Assembly (NCBI GenBank): GCA_051654905.1
Contig: JBOFYY010000135.1
Span: forward strand, 107,937-171,936
Direction: 5' to 3'
From: JBOFIQ01 sp051654905
GTDB lineage: Bacteria > Actinomycetota > Actinomycetes > Propionibacteriales > Propionibacteriaceae
DNA length: 64,000 nucleotides
The notes under the pieces are model-generated. The model saw nothing but the letters and a program-made list of their open reading frames with translations, was not told the DNA's origin and searched no databases. This document shows, piece by piece, positions 26,452 to 34,956 of this stretch. The position numbers were made by a program, and so were the translations under genes. Position 1 is the first letter of the stretch. Every line of letters starts with the position of its first letter.

Positions 26452-27351
26452 CTACAACGGTGTGATTAACCCTCCGGGAACTTGCTGTAGCAGTGGAGCA
26501 AGTTCAGCCATCAGATCTCCTAATGGTGATGACTGGCGCCATAATAACGCCACTTCGCGCGCCGGTTTAGGCTCAGCGAACTCCACTAACGAAATGCCAT
26601 CATTTAGGGCTACTGGGGAAGAAATCGCTAGTCTAGGTAGCAAAGTAATCCCTGCGCCAGCCGCCACCATGTGACGTAAGGTTTCCAGCGATGTTGCTCG
26701 GAACTCAGACTCAGAAGCCCCAATTTGTTGGCAGAAAGTTAGTGCCTGCTCGCGTAGGCAGTGGCCTTCGTCGAGAAGTAAAATATCGCTATTAGCCATT
26801 GCTTCAGCAGTAGCGGGAGCCGTAATCTGTGGATAGTCAGCAGGGATAGCAAGAACGAATTCTTCTCGGAAAAGTGGTATCTCCGAGAAACCTTCGGTAT
26901 CTGCTGGCGTCGCTACGATGGCAGCATCAAGTTTTCCTTGCCGCAATGAAGTAAGAAGTTCTGTTGTCTTATCTTCGACCAGTCGTAGTCGTAGCTCAGG
27001 TAATTGACTGCGAATCGCAGGAACAATATGAGGCAATAGGTAAGGTCCCAAAGTAGGGAAAATGCCTAAGGTGAAAATCCCGGAACGAGGATTAACTGCT
27101 TGGCTGGCAATAGTACGAATTTCAGCAGCATTAGCAAGTAGATGTTTAGCTCGTGTCACTACTTCTTCGCCAGCAGAAGTTAAGATAACTGGACCGGAGC
27201 CCCGCTCGATGAGAGGGGCTCCAAGTTCACGTTCTAGCTTCTTTATCTGAGTAGATAGCGTTGGCTGTGACACATAACATGCTGCAGCGGCACGGCTAAA
27301 ATGGCGGTGCTCAGATAGAGCAACCAGATACTCTAGATCGCGGATATTCAC
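26452..27351 (-). CDS. oxyR: Hydrogen-peroxide-sensing LysR-type regulator OxyR
   Basis: A protein of 299 aa. The N-terminal winged helix-turn-helix is at residues 1-60 (FSRAAAACYVSQPTLSTQIKK), followed by a LysR effector domain. The redox pair is seen in LDEGHCLREQALTFC, matching the spacing of the two sensing cysteines in E. coli OxyR (8 residues between them). The start is GTG 27351, which overlaps the ahpF stop (GTGA). A longer frame runs back through ahpF in another register and is not coding. It regulates peroxide defence and is co-transcribed with its likely target. Confidence 0.93.
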   Translation of the reverse strand: MNIRDLEYLVALSEHRHFSRAAAACYVSQPTLSTQIKKLERELGAPLIERGSGPVILTSAGEEVVTRAKHLLANAAEIRTIASQAVNPRSGIFTLGIFPTLGPYLLPHIVPAIRSQLPELRLRLVEDKTTELLTSLRQGKLDAAIVATPADTEGFSEIPLFREEFVLAIPADYPQITAPATAEAMANSDILLLDEGHCLREQALTFCQQIGASESEFRATSLETLRHMVAAGAGITLLPRLAISSPVALNDGISLVEFAEPKPAREVALLWRQSSPLGDLMAELAPLLQQVPGGLITPL

Positions 27352-28919
27352 TGTTGCGGCACCGAAGTACGGATCAAGTGATCGAAAGCTCCTAGCGCGG
27401 CAGTAGCGCCAGCTCCTAGCGAAATAACGATCTGCTTGTATGGGACGGTGGTGCAGTCTCCGGCAGCAAAAATACCGGGGATATTTGTTGCGCCGCGCTC
27501 GTCGATAACGATTTCTCCGCGTGGGCTTAGCTCTACGCCAGAATCTTTTAGCCAAGCAGTATTAGGCACAAGACCAATCTGGACAAAAACTCCTTCAAGG
27601 TCAAGGTGACGAGCTTCGTCGGTAGCGCGGATCTTGTAGTCAAGACCGGTTACCTTAGAGCCATCACCTACGACAGCAGTGGTCTGGGCTCCCAAGATCA
27701 CATCTACGTTCGGCAAAGAGCGGAGTTTGTCTTGAAGTACCTTGTCAGCACGCATCTCGTCGAGGAACTCAACTACCGTGACATGGCCTACGACGCCAGC
27801 AAGGTCGATAGCTGCTTCAACGCCGGAGTTTCCGCCACCGATAACTGCGATGCTCTTGCCTTTAAACAGCGGGCCATCACAGTGTGGGCAGAAAGTGACA
27901 CCCTTATTGCGGTACTCGTCTTCACCGGGAACTCCCATTAGACGCCAGCTAGCGCCAGTGGAAAGAATGATGGTTCTAGCTTTGAGAGTAGCTCCTGAAA
28001 CAGTGGTGATTTCGTGGTAGCCATCCGCTCCAGCTACCGCAAGCGCGCCAGCGGTTTGGGGAGAGATGACGTCGATATCGTAGTCGTGGATATGCTCAGC
28101 GAGTTTTCCAGCTAACGTTGGGCCATCAGTTTTAGGAGTGCCAATCAGATTCTCGATCGACATGGTGTCGTTAACCTGACCGCCGAGGCGCTCAACAAGA
28201 AGTCCGGTGCGGATACCCTTGCGGGCGGTGTAAACCGATGCAGCTGCACCAGCAGGACCACCGCCAACAACTAGAACTTCATATGGGGCAGTCTGAGATA
28301 GCGCCGCAGCAGTACGTTCAGCAGCTCCCGAATCAAGTTTGGCGATGATATCGTCAACGCCCATTCGGCCAGAACCAAACTCAACGCCATCTTTGAGAAC
28401 GGTGGGAACGGCAAGAATATTGTGATCGTCAATTTCTGACTGGAAAGCGCCACCTTCGACGGCGGTGTGCTTAATGCGGGGGTTAATCACGCTCATCATG
28501 TTGAAAGACTGCACAACTTCGGGGCAGTTGATGCAGGTGAGCGACATATATGTGGTGAAGTCGTGATCGCCAGGAATAGCTTTAATTGCTTCGATCTGGG
28601 CGTCGGAAAGTTTTGTGGGGTGTCCACCAACATGGAGTAGCGCCAGAACTAGCGATGTGAATTCGTGTCCTAGCGGAACGCCAGCAAAACGTACCTGAAT
28701 ATCAGTACCTGTCCGGCGGATAGCAAACGAAGGAGTACGCGGGTTTGCTTCTTCGGTAACGGTGACCAGATCAGATAGGGCAGCGATTTCGTTTAGAAGA
28801 TCGCGGGTTTGGACAGATTTTGGTGAATCGTCGAGGCTGGCGGCAAGTTCAATTGGCTGCTTTAGATTGCCAAGAAGTTGCGTGAGCTGGTTGGTGAGGT
28901 TAGCGTCAAGAACGGACAC
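27348..28919 (-). CDS. ahpF: Alkyl hydroperoxide reductase subunit F
   Basis: A flavoprotein disulfide reductase of 523 aa that passes electrons from NADH to AhpC. The N-terminal double thioredoxin-like domain has the redox CxxC in TCINCPEVV (about residue 128). The FAD-binding GGGPAGAAASVY, the second redox CxxC (FCPHCDG), the NAD-binding GGGNSGVEAA and the terminal FAD block GIFAAGDCT follow. The start is GTG with a strong AAGGAGAG site. It overlaps oxyR by 4 nt and lies 193 nt behind ahpC, with several hairpins in between that probably reduce read-through. Confidence 0.95.
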   Translation of the reverse strand: MSVLDANLTNQLTQLLGNLKQPIELAASLDDSPKSVQTRDLLNEIAALSDLVTVTEEANPRTPSFAIRRTGTDIQVRFAGVPLGHEFTSLVLALLHVGGHPTKLSDAQIEAIKAIPGDHDFTTYMSLTCINCPEVVQSFNMMSVINPRIKHTAVEGGAFQSEIDDHNILAVPTVLKDGVEFGSGRMGVDDIIAKLDSGAAERTAAALSQTAPYEVLVVGGGPAGAAASVYTARKGIRTGLLVERLGGQVNDTMSIENLIGTPKTDGPTLAGKLAEHIHDYDIDVISPQTAGALAVAGADGYHEITTVSGATLKARTIILSTGASWRLMGVPGEDEYRNKGVTFCPHCDGPLFKGKSIAVIGGGNSGVEAAIDLAGVVGHVTVVEFLDEMRADKVLQDKLRSLPNVDVILGAQTTAVVGDGSKVTGLDYKIRATDEARHLDLEGVFVQIGLVPNTAWLKDSGVELSPRGEIVIDERGATNIPGIFAAGDCTTVPYKQIVISLGAGATAALGAFDHLIRTSVPQQ

Positions 28920-28961
28920 GATTTGCTCTCCTTATAGGTTGGCTTTGACGACTCTTCACCG

Positions 28962-28999
28962 CTGATTAATATTCTTCGGGGGGAGGAAAGATTAATCAG
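28962..28999. promoter_or_regulatory. Inverted repeat upstream of ahpF
   Basis: Perfect 9-bp arms CTGATTAAT and ATTAATCAG, 20 nt apart, centred about 60 nt upstream of the ahpF start. It may be a regulator site or an mRNA hairpin affecting ahpF expression relative to ahpC. Confidence 0.4.
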
Positions 29000-29025
29000 A
29001 GATGAGGACGCGTCATAGGTCCTAA

Positions 29026-29050
29026 AAAGACTCTCCGAGTAAGAGTCTTT
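29026..29050 (-). terminator. Second hairpin between ahpC and ahpF
   Basis: An 8-bp stem AAAGACTC/GAGTCTTT, with a run of T following on the minus strand. It lies directly after the stronger hairpin at 29059-29096 and adds to partial termination of ahpC transcripts. Confidence 0.55.
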
Positions 29051-29058
29051 CTTCTATG

Positions 29059-29096
29059 AGTAGTGGGCTCTGCTCTGTAAATCAGAGCCCACTACT
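29059..29096 (-). terminator. Terminator/attenuator after ahpC
   Basis: A perfect 14-bp stem AGTAGTGGGCTCTG/CAGAGCCCACTACT with a 10-nt loop, 17 nt beyond the ahpC stop. No immediate T-run; the next hairpin supplies it. Confidence 0.75.
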
Positions 29097-29112
29097 TAGT
29101 TCAGTTTTATTT

Positions 29113-29676
29113 TTAGATTTTGCCGATGAGATCAAGTGATGGGGCAAGAGTAGCGTCGCCTTCTTCCCACTTAGCTGGGCAAACTTCGCCAGGGTGAGAA
29201 GCGATGTACTGAGCAGCCTTAACCTTGCGCATTAGCTCGGCGGCGTTGCGGCCAACACCCTCAGAGGTGATCTCCATGAACTGGATGATGCCCTCGGGGT
29301 CGACGAGGAAGGTAGCGCGGTCGGCAAGGCCTTCGCCTTCGCGCATGTTCTCGAAGTTGTTGGTGATGGTGCCAGCGGCGTCGCCTAGCATGAAGAATGG
29401 GATCTTTCCGATGGTGTCAGAAGTCTCGTGCCATGCTTTGTGGACGAAGTGGGTATCGGTGGAAACGGAGTAGACCTCAACGCCGAGCTTCTGTAGTTCT
29501 TCGTAGTGATCGGCTAGGTCGCCAAGTTCGGTGGGGCAGACAAAAGTGAAGTCGGCCGGGTAGAAGAAGAAGATAGCCCACTTGCCGAGGACATCTTGCT
29601 CGGTTACATCGACAAACTGACCCTGCTTGAAGGCGGTGGTTGCGAAGGGTTTGATCTTCGTGTTCATGAGGTTCAT
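29113..29676 (-). CDS. ahpC: Alkyl hydroperoxide reductase subunit C (peroxiredoxin)
   Basis: A typical 2-Cys peroxiredoxin of 187 aa that reduces H2O2, organic peroxides and peroxynitrite. The peroxidatic Cys is in FYPADFTFVCPTEL (about residue 47), and the resolving Cys in GEVCPAKW (about residue 166). The start at 29676 (MNLMNTKIKPF) matches the enterobacterial AhpC start and length; a longer start adds four residues. Reduced by AhpF, encoded downstream. Confidence 0.96.
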   Translation of the reverse strand: MNLMNTKIKPFATTAFKQGQFVDVTEQDVLGKWAIFFFYPADFTFVCPTELGDLADHYEELQKLGVEVYSVSTDTHFVHKAWHETSDTIGKIPFFMLGDAAGTITNNFENMREGEGLADRATFLVDPEGIIQFMEITSEGVGRNAAELMRKVKAAQYIASHPGEVCPAKWEEGDATLAPSLDLIGKI

Positions 29677-29719
29677 AGCATTTCCCATCGTCGGAAGTGG
29701 TTTACATCACTATCGTATA

Positions 29720-29732
29720 TAGGTATTACCTA
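29720..29732. promoter_or_regulatory. Palindrome upstream of ahpC, candidate OxyR operator
   Basis: TAGGTATTACCTA is a perfect 5-bp inverted repeat around 3 nt, flanked by ATA and A. It lies 44-56 nt upstream of the ahpC start. Its ATAGGT/ACCTA halves recall OxyR half-sites (ATAG...CTAT) and fit the T-N11-A LysR pattern. Inference from position and symmetry only. Confidence 0.4.
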
Positions 29733-29825
29733 AGAAACAAGTCGGTTTCTATTGATTTGGTAAATACATGAGATAAGTCTGTTCCGCTGAGAGGCTTCGG
29801 GTTGATTTAACGGGACTGGCGAAAA

Positions 29826-31250
29826 CTATTCGTCAGCCACATCGCTATCTAAAGTGGGTAGAGAAACCGTGAACAAAGCGCCCCCTTCAGGGGATCGTCC
29901 GGCAGTTACCGTGCCACCATGAGAAGAGATGCTATGCGAAACGATAGAAAGACCTAACCCAGTACCAGGAGTGTTACGTGCTCGATCGGATCGATAAAAA
30001 CGGTCGAAAATATGGGGTAAGTCTTCATCTGCGATGCCTGGGCCTTCGTCAGATATCTCTAACAGTCCATCGTGCATATGGACATGAACTGTCGCGCCAT
30101 CAGGCGAAAACTTCACGGCATTGTCGAGCAGGTTGGTAATAGCGCGTTCTAGTTGCCCAGGCTCTCCCATAAGTAGATGTTGTTCTAATGAAACATCAAA
30201 GGCTAATCGTGGCCCACGTCGCTTAGCACGAGCGATAGCTTTACCAACCACATCCGCAAGATCTACCGGCTCGGGCTGGGCTTGTACTTGTTCCTCGCGA
30301 GAGAGCTGAACTAGGTCTCCGACTAAAGAACTGAACTCACCAAGCTGAGAAGCAACATCTTTGAGGATCTCGCCGCGAGCGCCGGCTGGCAACATGCCAG
30401 TTTCATCGTCAGCAACTAGTAGCTCAACATTGGTGCGCATAGATGTTAATGGGGTGCGAAGCTCATGCCCGGCATCGGCTATAAGGCGACGTTGGCGTTC
30501 TTGGGAAGAATCAAGAGATGCCATCATCGAGTTGAAGGCACTGGTTAGGTCGCCAATTTCATCTTCAGAAGTAGTGCTAATAGGTATTAATTCATTTGTT
30601 TCTGCTACTACAGAAACAGCTTGAGATAACTCTCTCAATGGACGTAGACCGGATTTAGCTACTACGGCACCAGTGATACCAGAAGCAACTGCCATTAGAG
30701 CACCGAAACCCAACATGATGAGAGCTAGGTGATCAAGCATTTCAATAGTTGGGCCAAGCGGGCGTGCGATAACTAGAGCGTAATAACCATCTAGTTGAGC
30801 TTTGTCGGCAATTAGAGGTACTGCGACAATTCGGTAAAGCTGAGTTGAAAGAACCGTCCCTGATCCGTCAACTATATTTCCACTACCAGTTCGGTGGGAC
30901 CAATCGTCTTGAAGACGGGCGATAGATAACTCTCTAGTTGTTAGATCAAGTCTTACCGTTTCATCGGGGACGCGTAAAAGAGTGTTATCAGCTTTGACTA
31001 CAACGATCGTGACGTTAGCGGCACGAAGTGCCTCCGAATAAAGACCTCCCATACTATCGAGATCGTTAGCTATTGGGCAGGTGATAGCGTGAGCTGCTTC
31101 TACCAGTTCTTTGTCTAGTTGGTCGTAGAGTGACCACTGAGTGAAAAAGTAGGCCAAGACGCCAGTGAAGAAGATTGCTAGACCTACGGCAGTCGCCGTA
31201 AGCCAGGACAATCGTTGCTGAAGGCTAGGACCAACAAGACGAGGAATCAC
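29826..31250 (-). CDS. Sensor histidine kinase, MprB-like
   Basis: A membrane sensor kinase of 474 aa. The first membrane helix is at residues 14-38 (ATAVGLAIFFTGVLAYFF), followed by a ~130-residue extracytoplasmic sensor domain and a second helix (LALIMLGFGALMAVASGI). HAMP comes next, then the phospho-accepting His in DAGHELRTPLTSMRTNVE, and a HATPase domain with NLLDNAVKFSP, ISDEGPGI and GTGLGLSI. The GTG start overlaps the response-regulator stop by 4 nt (GTGA). It pairs with an MprA-like regulator, so a role in cell-envelope stress is likely by analogy with mycobacterial MprAB. Confidence 0.9.
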   Translation of the reverse strand: MIPRLVGPSLQQRLSWLTATAVGLAIFFTGVLAYFFTQWSLYDQLDKELVEAAHAITCPIANDLDSMGGLYSEALRAANVTIVVVKADNTLLRVPDETVRLDLTTRELSIARLQDDWSHRTGSGNIVDGSGTVLSTQLYRIVAVPLIADKAQLDGYYALVIARPLGPTIEMLDHLALIMLGFGALMAVASGITGAVVAKSGLRPLRELSQAVSVVAETNELIPISTTSEDEIGDLTSAFNSMMASLDSSQERQRRLIADAGHELRTPLTSMRTNVELLVADDETGMLPAGARGEILKDVASQLGEFSSLVGDLVQLSREEQVQAQPEPVDLADVVGKAIARAKRRGPRLAFDVSLEQHLLMGEPGQLERAITNLLDNAVKFSPDGATVHVHMHDGLLEISDEGPGIADEDLPHIFDRFYRSDRARNTPGTGLGLSIVSHSISSHGGTVTAGRSPEGGALFTVSLPTLDSDVADE

Positions 31251-31945
31251 GGCGCAGTTTCACGTAGAACATAGCCGACTCCGCGAACCGTATGAAGTAA
31301 ACGAGAAGTATTACCTATCTCAGTTTTACGGCGGAGATAGCCAATATAAACTTCCAAAGAGTTAGCGGTGGTAGGGAAGTCGAATCCCCAAACTTCGTTG
31401 AGTAGCCAGCTACGATCCAGTACACGTCGGGGATGCTCTAAGAAACTTTGCATCAGAGCGAATTCGGTACGAGTGAGACTAATTTTTTGTCCCGCACGAG
31501 TTACTTCTCGGGTATTAAGATCAAGCGATAGATCAGAGAATGTAAGCACATCACTTTGACCAGCGCCACCGAAACTTTGTGGTTTCACGGAACGACGTGT
31601 TAGCGCACGTAGCCGAGCTAGCAATTCCTGTAGATCAAAAGGCTTTACCATGTAATCATCGGCACCAGCGTCGAGACCATCGACACGATCATTGACCGCA
31701 TCACGGGCAGTAAGAACTAAAATCGGGACATCATTGCCCGACTGTCGTAGCATACGCGTGGTTTCTAGCCCGTCGAGTCGGGGCATCATGACATCCATGA
31801 TGACGGCGGCGGGACGCATTTGAGACAGTTTTGCGAGCGCTTCGACACCGTCATTTGCGGTAGTTATCTCGTAGCCCGAGTACTGCAAAGAACGAGCTAA
31901 GGCGTCACGAACGCCCTGATCGTCATCAACAACCAGAATGTGCAT
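31247..31945 (-). CDS. OmpR-family response regulator, MprA-like
   Basis: A protein of 232 aa. The receiver domain begins MHILVVDDDQGVRDALARSL, with the phospho-accepting Asp in DVMMPRLDGLE (about residue 49), and ILVLTARD and DDYMVKPF for the conserved Thr/Lys. The C-terminal winged-helix DNA-binding domain ends in VEVYIGYLRRK-type sequence (LEVYIGYLRRKTEIG). Identity in the first 120 residues is strongly reminiscent of MprA. The start at 31945 is preferred over one two codons upstream because it matches the family. Upstream partner of the kinase. Confidence 0.92.
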   Translation of the reverse strand: MHILVVDDDQGVRDALARSLQYSGYEITTANDGVEALAKLSQMRPAAVIMDVMMPRLDGLETTRMLRQSGNDVPILVLTARDAVNDRVDGLDAGADDYMVKPFDLQELLARLRALTRRSVKPQSFGGAGQSDVLTFSDLSLDLNTREVTRAGQKISLTRTEFALMQSFLEHPRRVLDRSWLLNEVWGFDFPTTANSLEVYIGYLRRKTEIGNTSRLLHTVRGVGYVLRETAP

Positions 31946-31983
31946 GATCATACTCTTTCATGTTTGGGGGATAAAAAGCATTG

Positions 31984-33204
31984 TTATAACGAAGGTTTAT
32001 GAGAACTACGCTTTGTAGCGACAGGTTGGGGAACGGTAAGAGTTAACAGAAAAGCAATAAAAAACATTGTGCCAGTCATAGCGACAACCGCACCCCAGCC
32101 GCCATGTGACCAACAGACACCTGCCATAGTTCCAGCCAAAGCTGATCCTACGTAGTAGAGGAAAAGATAAAGAGCTGATGCTTGTCCAGCTCCAATGCCA
32201 GCTTGCTGGGCGCGGGCGCCAACCCAGGCACTTACTACCCCATGGCAAGCAAAGAACCCAATAGTCATGAGAGTAGTTCCTGCTATCACCAGCCATAGTG
32301 GAGCAAAAAGCGTAATTACTTCTCCTAAAACCGCTAGCAGAAGTGCCACAACAGCTACCTTTCGTGGCCCAATGCGGTCGGCGGTACGACCAGCTCTCGC
32401 AGAAGCTACCGAGCCAAAAGCGTAAACCACAAAAATGAGTCCGATTATCCCTGGCGAAAGGTTGTAAGGCTCATGGGACAAGCGAAAACCAAGCGCATTG
32501 AAGGTAGCGCCAAGCGCTCCCATCGTAAGAAAACCTACACAATTTAGTGCGAGTAGTCCACGGTTACTGAGTGCCTGAACCCCCGAAAGCCAGAGCTGAC
32601 GGGCGCGCAATTCGGTAGGAACAAAACCTTTGGAATTAGGCAATAACAGGAACACTAAGATCGCTGAAATTAACGATAAAACACCGACGGCGGCGATACC
32701 TCCCTGCCAACCCCACAGGTCAGCAGCAAAACCGGCAACAAGACGTCCAGTCATGCCACCAATGCCGCTACCGCCAATGTAAAGACCAGTGACGCGGGCT
32801 GTCGCGCGTCGATCGATTTCTTCCCGGAGATAAGGAACAGCTACTGCTGGTAGTCCAGCAACTACAATTCCAACTAGAGCGCGCAGCCCCACTAAGAGTG
32901 ACCAAGAACTAACTAGTGGAATTAGCAAGGTTAAGATAGCGGCGCTAAAAAGCGAGGTGTGAATAATGCGGACTCGCCCAATAGCGTCAGATAGCGGCCC
33001 TACAAAAAGCAGTGCAACCCCTAGCGACAAGGTAGTCGCAGAAAGCGACAAGGTCGCAGTAGCGGGGGATAAGTCAAAAGCATCAGCTAATTCAGGCAGA
33101 ATCGGCTGAGTAGTATGAATCATCGCAAAACTAGCTAGCCCAGCAAGAAATAGTGCCGCTACAACTCTGCGGTAGTCTTTACTGCCCGGTTGATACCCCG
33201 TCAT
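31984..33204 (-). CDS. MFS transporter (YnfM/Bcr-type exporter)
   Basis: A 12-helix major facilitator of 406 aa. Visible features are TTQPILPELADAF after the first helix, the motif-A-like FVGPLSDAIGRVRII between helices 2 and 3, a second copy ARAGRTADRIGPRKVA in the C-terminal half, and a basic tail. It probably exports a small molecule or drug; the substrate is unknown. Its ATG overlaps the stop of the phosphatase gene by 4 nt, so the two are translationally coupled, an arrangement whose meaning is unclear. Confidence 0.87.
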   Translation of the reverse strand: MTGYQPGSKDYRRVVAALFLAGLASFAMIHTTQPILPELADAFDLSPATATLSLSATTLSLGVALLFVGPLSDAIGRVRIIHTSLFSAAILTLLIPLVSSWSLLVGLRALVGIVVAGLPAVAVPYLREEIDRRATARVTGLYIGGSGIGGMTGRLVAGFAADLWGWQGGIAAVGVLSLISAILVFLLLPNSKGFVPTELRARQLWLSGVQALSNRGLLALNCVGFLTMGALGATFNALGFRLSHEPYNLSPGIIGLIFVVYAFGSVASARAGRTADRIGPRKVAVVALLLAVLGEVITLFAPLWLVIAGTTLMTIGFFACHGVVSAWVGARAQQAGIGAGQASALYLFLYYVGSALAGTMAGVCWSHGGWGAVVAMTGTMFFIAFLLTLTVPQPVATKRSSHKPSL

Positions 33205-33656
33205 TTCGACAGCGCGTCAATGAGAGCTGGCATAGCGCGTTCCAGCTGAGCGAGGGTAGCTACGAATCCGCTTAGATCGCCGTACCACGGGTCTGTAACC
33301 GGGTCTCCTGCGCTGGCTTCTGGATCAAAGTCTGTTAACAGGAATACGTCCATATTAGGGGAAAGCTGATGCAGTGCTCGTCGATGACGTTCTTCCATAG
33401 CGACGACGAAAGCATTGCAAAGGTCTGCTGGTTTCACCAGGCGAGCCCGATGCTGGTCTAGTTCAGCAGCAGAATAACCAGCACTAAGAAGAACCTGCTG
33501 AGCACGGAAATCGAGTGGGCCGCCGTGTTCTTCATCACTGATACCTACGCTAGCTACATCTACGCTCATTCCAGCTTCTTTAACGCTACGGCGCAAAACA
33601 AATTCCGCCATAGGGGAGCGGCAGATATTGCCGTGACAGACGAAAAGAACACGCAT
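33201..33656 (-). CDS. Low-molecular-weight protein-tyrosine phosphatase
   Basis: A protein of 151 aa with the active-site loop VCHGNICRSP (CX5R, Cys at residue 7) directly after the first strand and the general-acid block DPWYGD near residue 121. Family members dephosphorylate tyrosine-phosphorylated proteins such as BY-kinases controlling capsule, or act on arginine phosphate. The basic residues around ERHRRALH are typical. It is upstream of and overlaps the MFS exporter. Confidence 0.92.
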   Translation of the reverse strand: MRVLFVCHGNICRSPMAEFVLRRSVKEAGMSVDVASVGISDEEHGGPLDFRAQQVLLSAGYSAAELDQHRARLVKPADLCNAFVVAMEERHRRALHQLSPNMDVFLLTDFDPEASAGDPVTDPWYGDLSGFVATLAQLERAMPALIDALSK

Positions 33657-33952
33657 ATCAGTAACTCTAATCCTTAGTAGCTTCGATGCTGTGACGGCAT
33701 ATTGGTTATTGCCGTGACAACACCACTGGAGTAAGTGCTATCAAAATTAGTTAGTTATTTGCTAATTCAGATGAAATCTTTTCGCGTTTTGTATCCGGTG
33801 CATCATCTACTAGGGCATCTGGGCAGAAAAAGGCACCCCCAGTAGCCAGAGAAGGAAGTCTCATTCTAGAGTGGGTGTTGTTCGAGCAGGACCGCCCTCA
33901 CCGGCGTGCGTCGGCCGACCATTCGATGAACTACAACACCTTAAGGACACCG
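33657..33952. other. Intergenic region upstream of arcB
   Basis: About 300 nt between divergent genes. It must hold promoters for the phosphatase-MFS pair and for arcBC. I see no clear operator or RNA structure. An in-frame extension of arcB back to 33875 has no ribosome-binding site, and AAGGA sits just before ATG 33953. Confidence 0.5.
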
Positions 33953-34954
33953 ATGTCGTTCAACCTGCGCAATCGCAATTTCCTCAAGGAGATCGACTTC
34001 ACTCCCCAAGAGTGGAAGTTTCTCCTAGATCTATCGGCTCAGCTCAAAGCGGCAAAGTACGCCGGAACTGAGCAGCCACTTCTCAAGGGCAAGAACATTG
34101 CTCTTATTTTTGAGAAGACTTCAACGCGTACTCGTTGCGCTTTCGAAGTTGCCGCTCACGATCAGGGCGCTCACGTAACCTACCTGGACCCGTCGGGTTC
34201 CCAGATTGGTCACAAAGAATCAATGGCTGATACCGCTCGGGTACTAGGTCGTATGTACGACGGTATCGAGTACCGTGGTTCGGCACAGACCCTCGTAGAA
34301 ACTCTGGGCGAATATGCTGGCGTTCCAGTATGGAACGGTCTTACCGACGAATGGCATCCTACCCAGATGCTCGCCGACCAGCTCACCATGATCGAGCACT
34401 GCGAAAAGCCACTCTCTCAGATTGCTTTCGCCTACCTCGGTGATGCCCGCAACAACGTCGGAAATTCGCTGCTCATTTCGGGCGCAATGGCGGGTATGGA
34501 TGTTCGTATGGTTGCTCCCAAGCAGCTCCAGAACTCCGACGAGATCGTCGAAATGGCTAAGAAGATCGCCGAAAAGACTGGCGCTCGCATCACCATTACT
34601 GACGATGTGAAGAAGGGGGTTAAGGGCTGTGACTACCTCTACACCGATGTGTGGGTTTCCATGGGTGAGCCTAAAGAGGTATGGGACGAGCGTATTGCCC
34701 TCCTCAAGGACTACCAGATCAATGCTGAGGCTATGAAAGCCACCGGCAACCCGAACGCTAAGTTCATGCACTGCCTCCCAGCATTCCACGACCGCAATAC
34801 CAAGGTTGGCGAAGATATCTTCCAGACCACCGGTATGGAAGCTCTAGAAGTTACTGATGAGGTATTCGAGTCAGATGCTTCGATCGTCTTCGACCAGGCA
34901 GAAAACCGGATGCACACCATCAAGGCGGTCATGGTCGCCACTTTGGGAGCCTGA
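33953..34954 (+). CDS. arcB: Ornithine carbamoyltransferase (probably catabolic)
   Basis: A 333-aa cytoplasmic enzyme interconverting ornithine + carbamoyl phosphate and citrulline + phosphate. The carbamoyl-phosphate loop is EKTSTRTRCAFE (residues about 53-64), followed by WHPTQMLAD and the ornithine-binding/catalytic FMHCLPAFHD (Cys about residue 272). AAGGA precedes the start by 6 nt. Carbamate kinase begins 2 nt after the stop, so the pair works in the catabolic direction: citrulline to ornithine and ATP. No arginine deiminase gene lies in the window. Ornithine produced here could feed the ornithine aminomutase at 61368-63957. Confidence 0.94.
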   Translation: MSFNLRNRNFLKEIDFTPQEWKFLLDLSAQLKAAKYAGTEQPLLKGKNIALIFEKTSTRTRCAFEVAAHDQGAHVTYLDPSGSQIGHKESMADTARVLGRMYDGIEYRGSAQTLVETLGEYAGVPVWNGLTDEWHPTQMLADQLTMIEHCEKPLSQIAFAYLGDARNNVGNSLLISGAMAGMDVRMVAPKQLQNSDEIVEMAKKIAEKTGARITITDDVKKGVKGCDYLYTDVWVSMGEPKEVWDERIALLKDYQINAEAMKATGNPNAKFMHCLPAFHDRNTKVGEDIFQTTGMEALEVTDEVFESDASIVFDQAENRMHTIKAVMVATLGA

Positions 34955-34956
34955 GC

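Noticed and set aside
27352..27555. A 68-residue Arg-rich N-terminal extension of OxyR
   Set aside because: It lies wholly inside ahpF in another frame, has no family match, and the GTG at 27351 gives the normal OxyR start.
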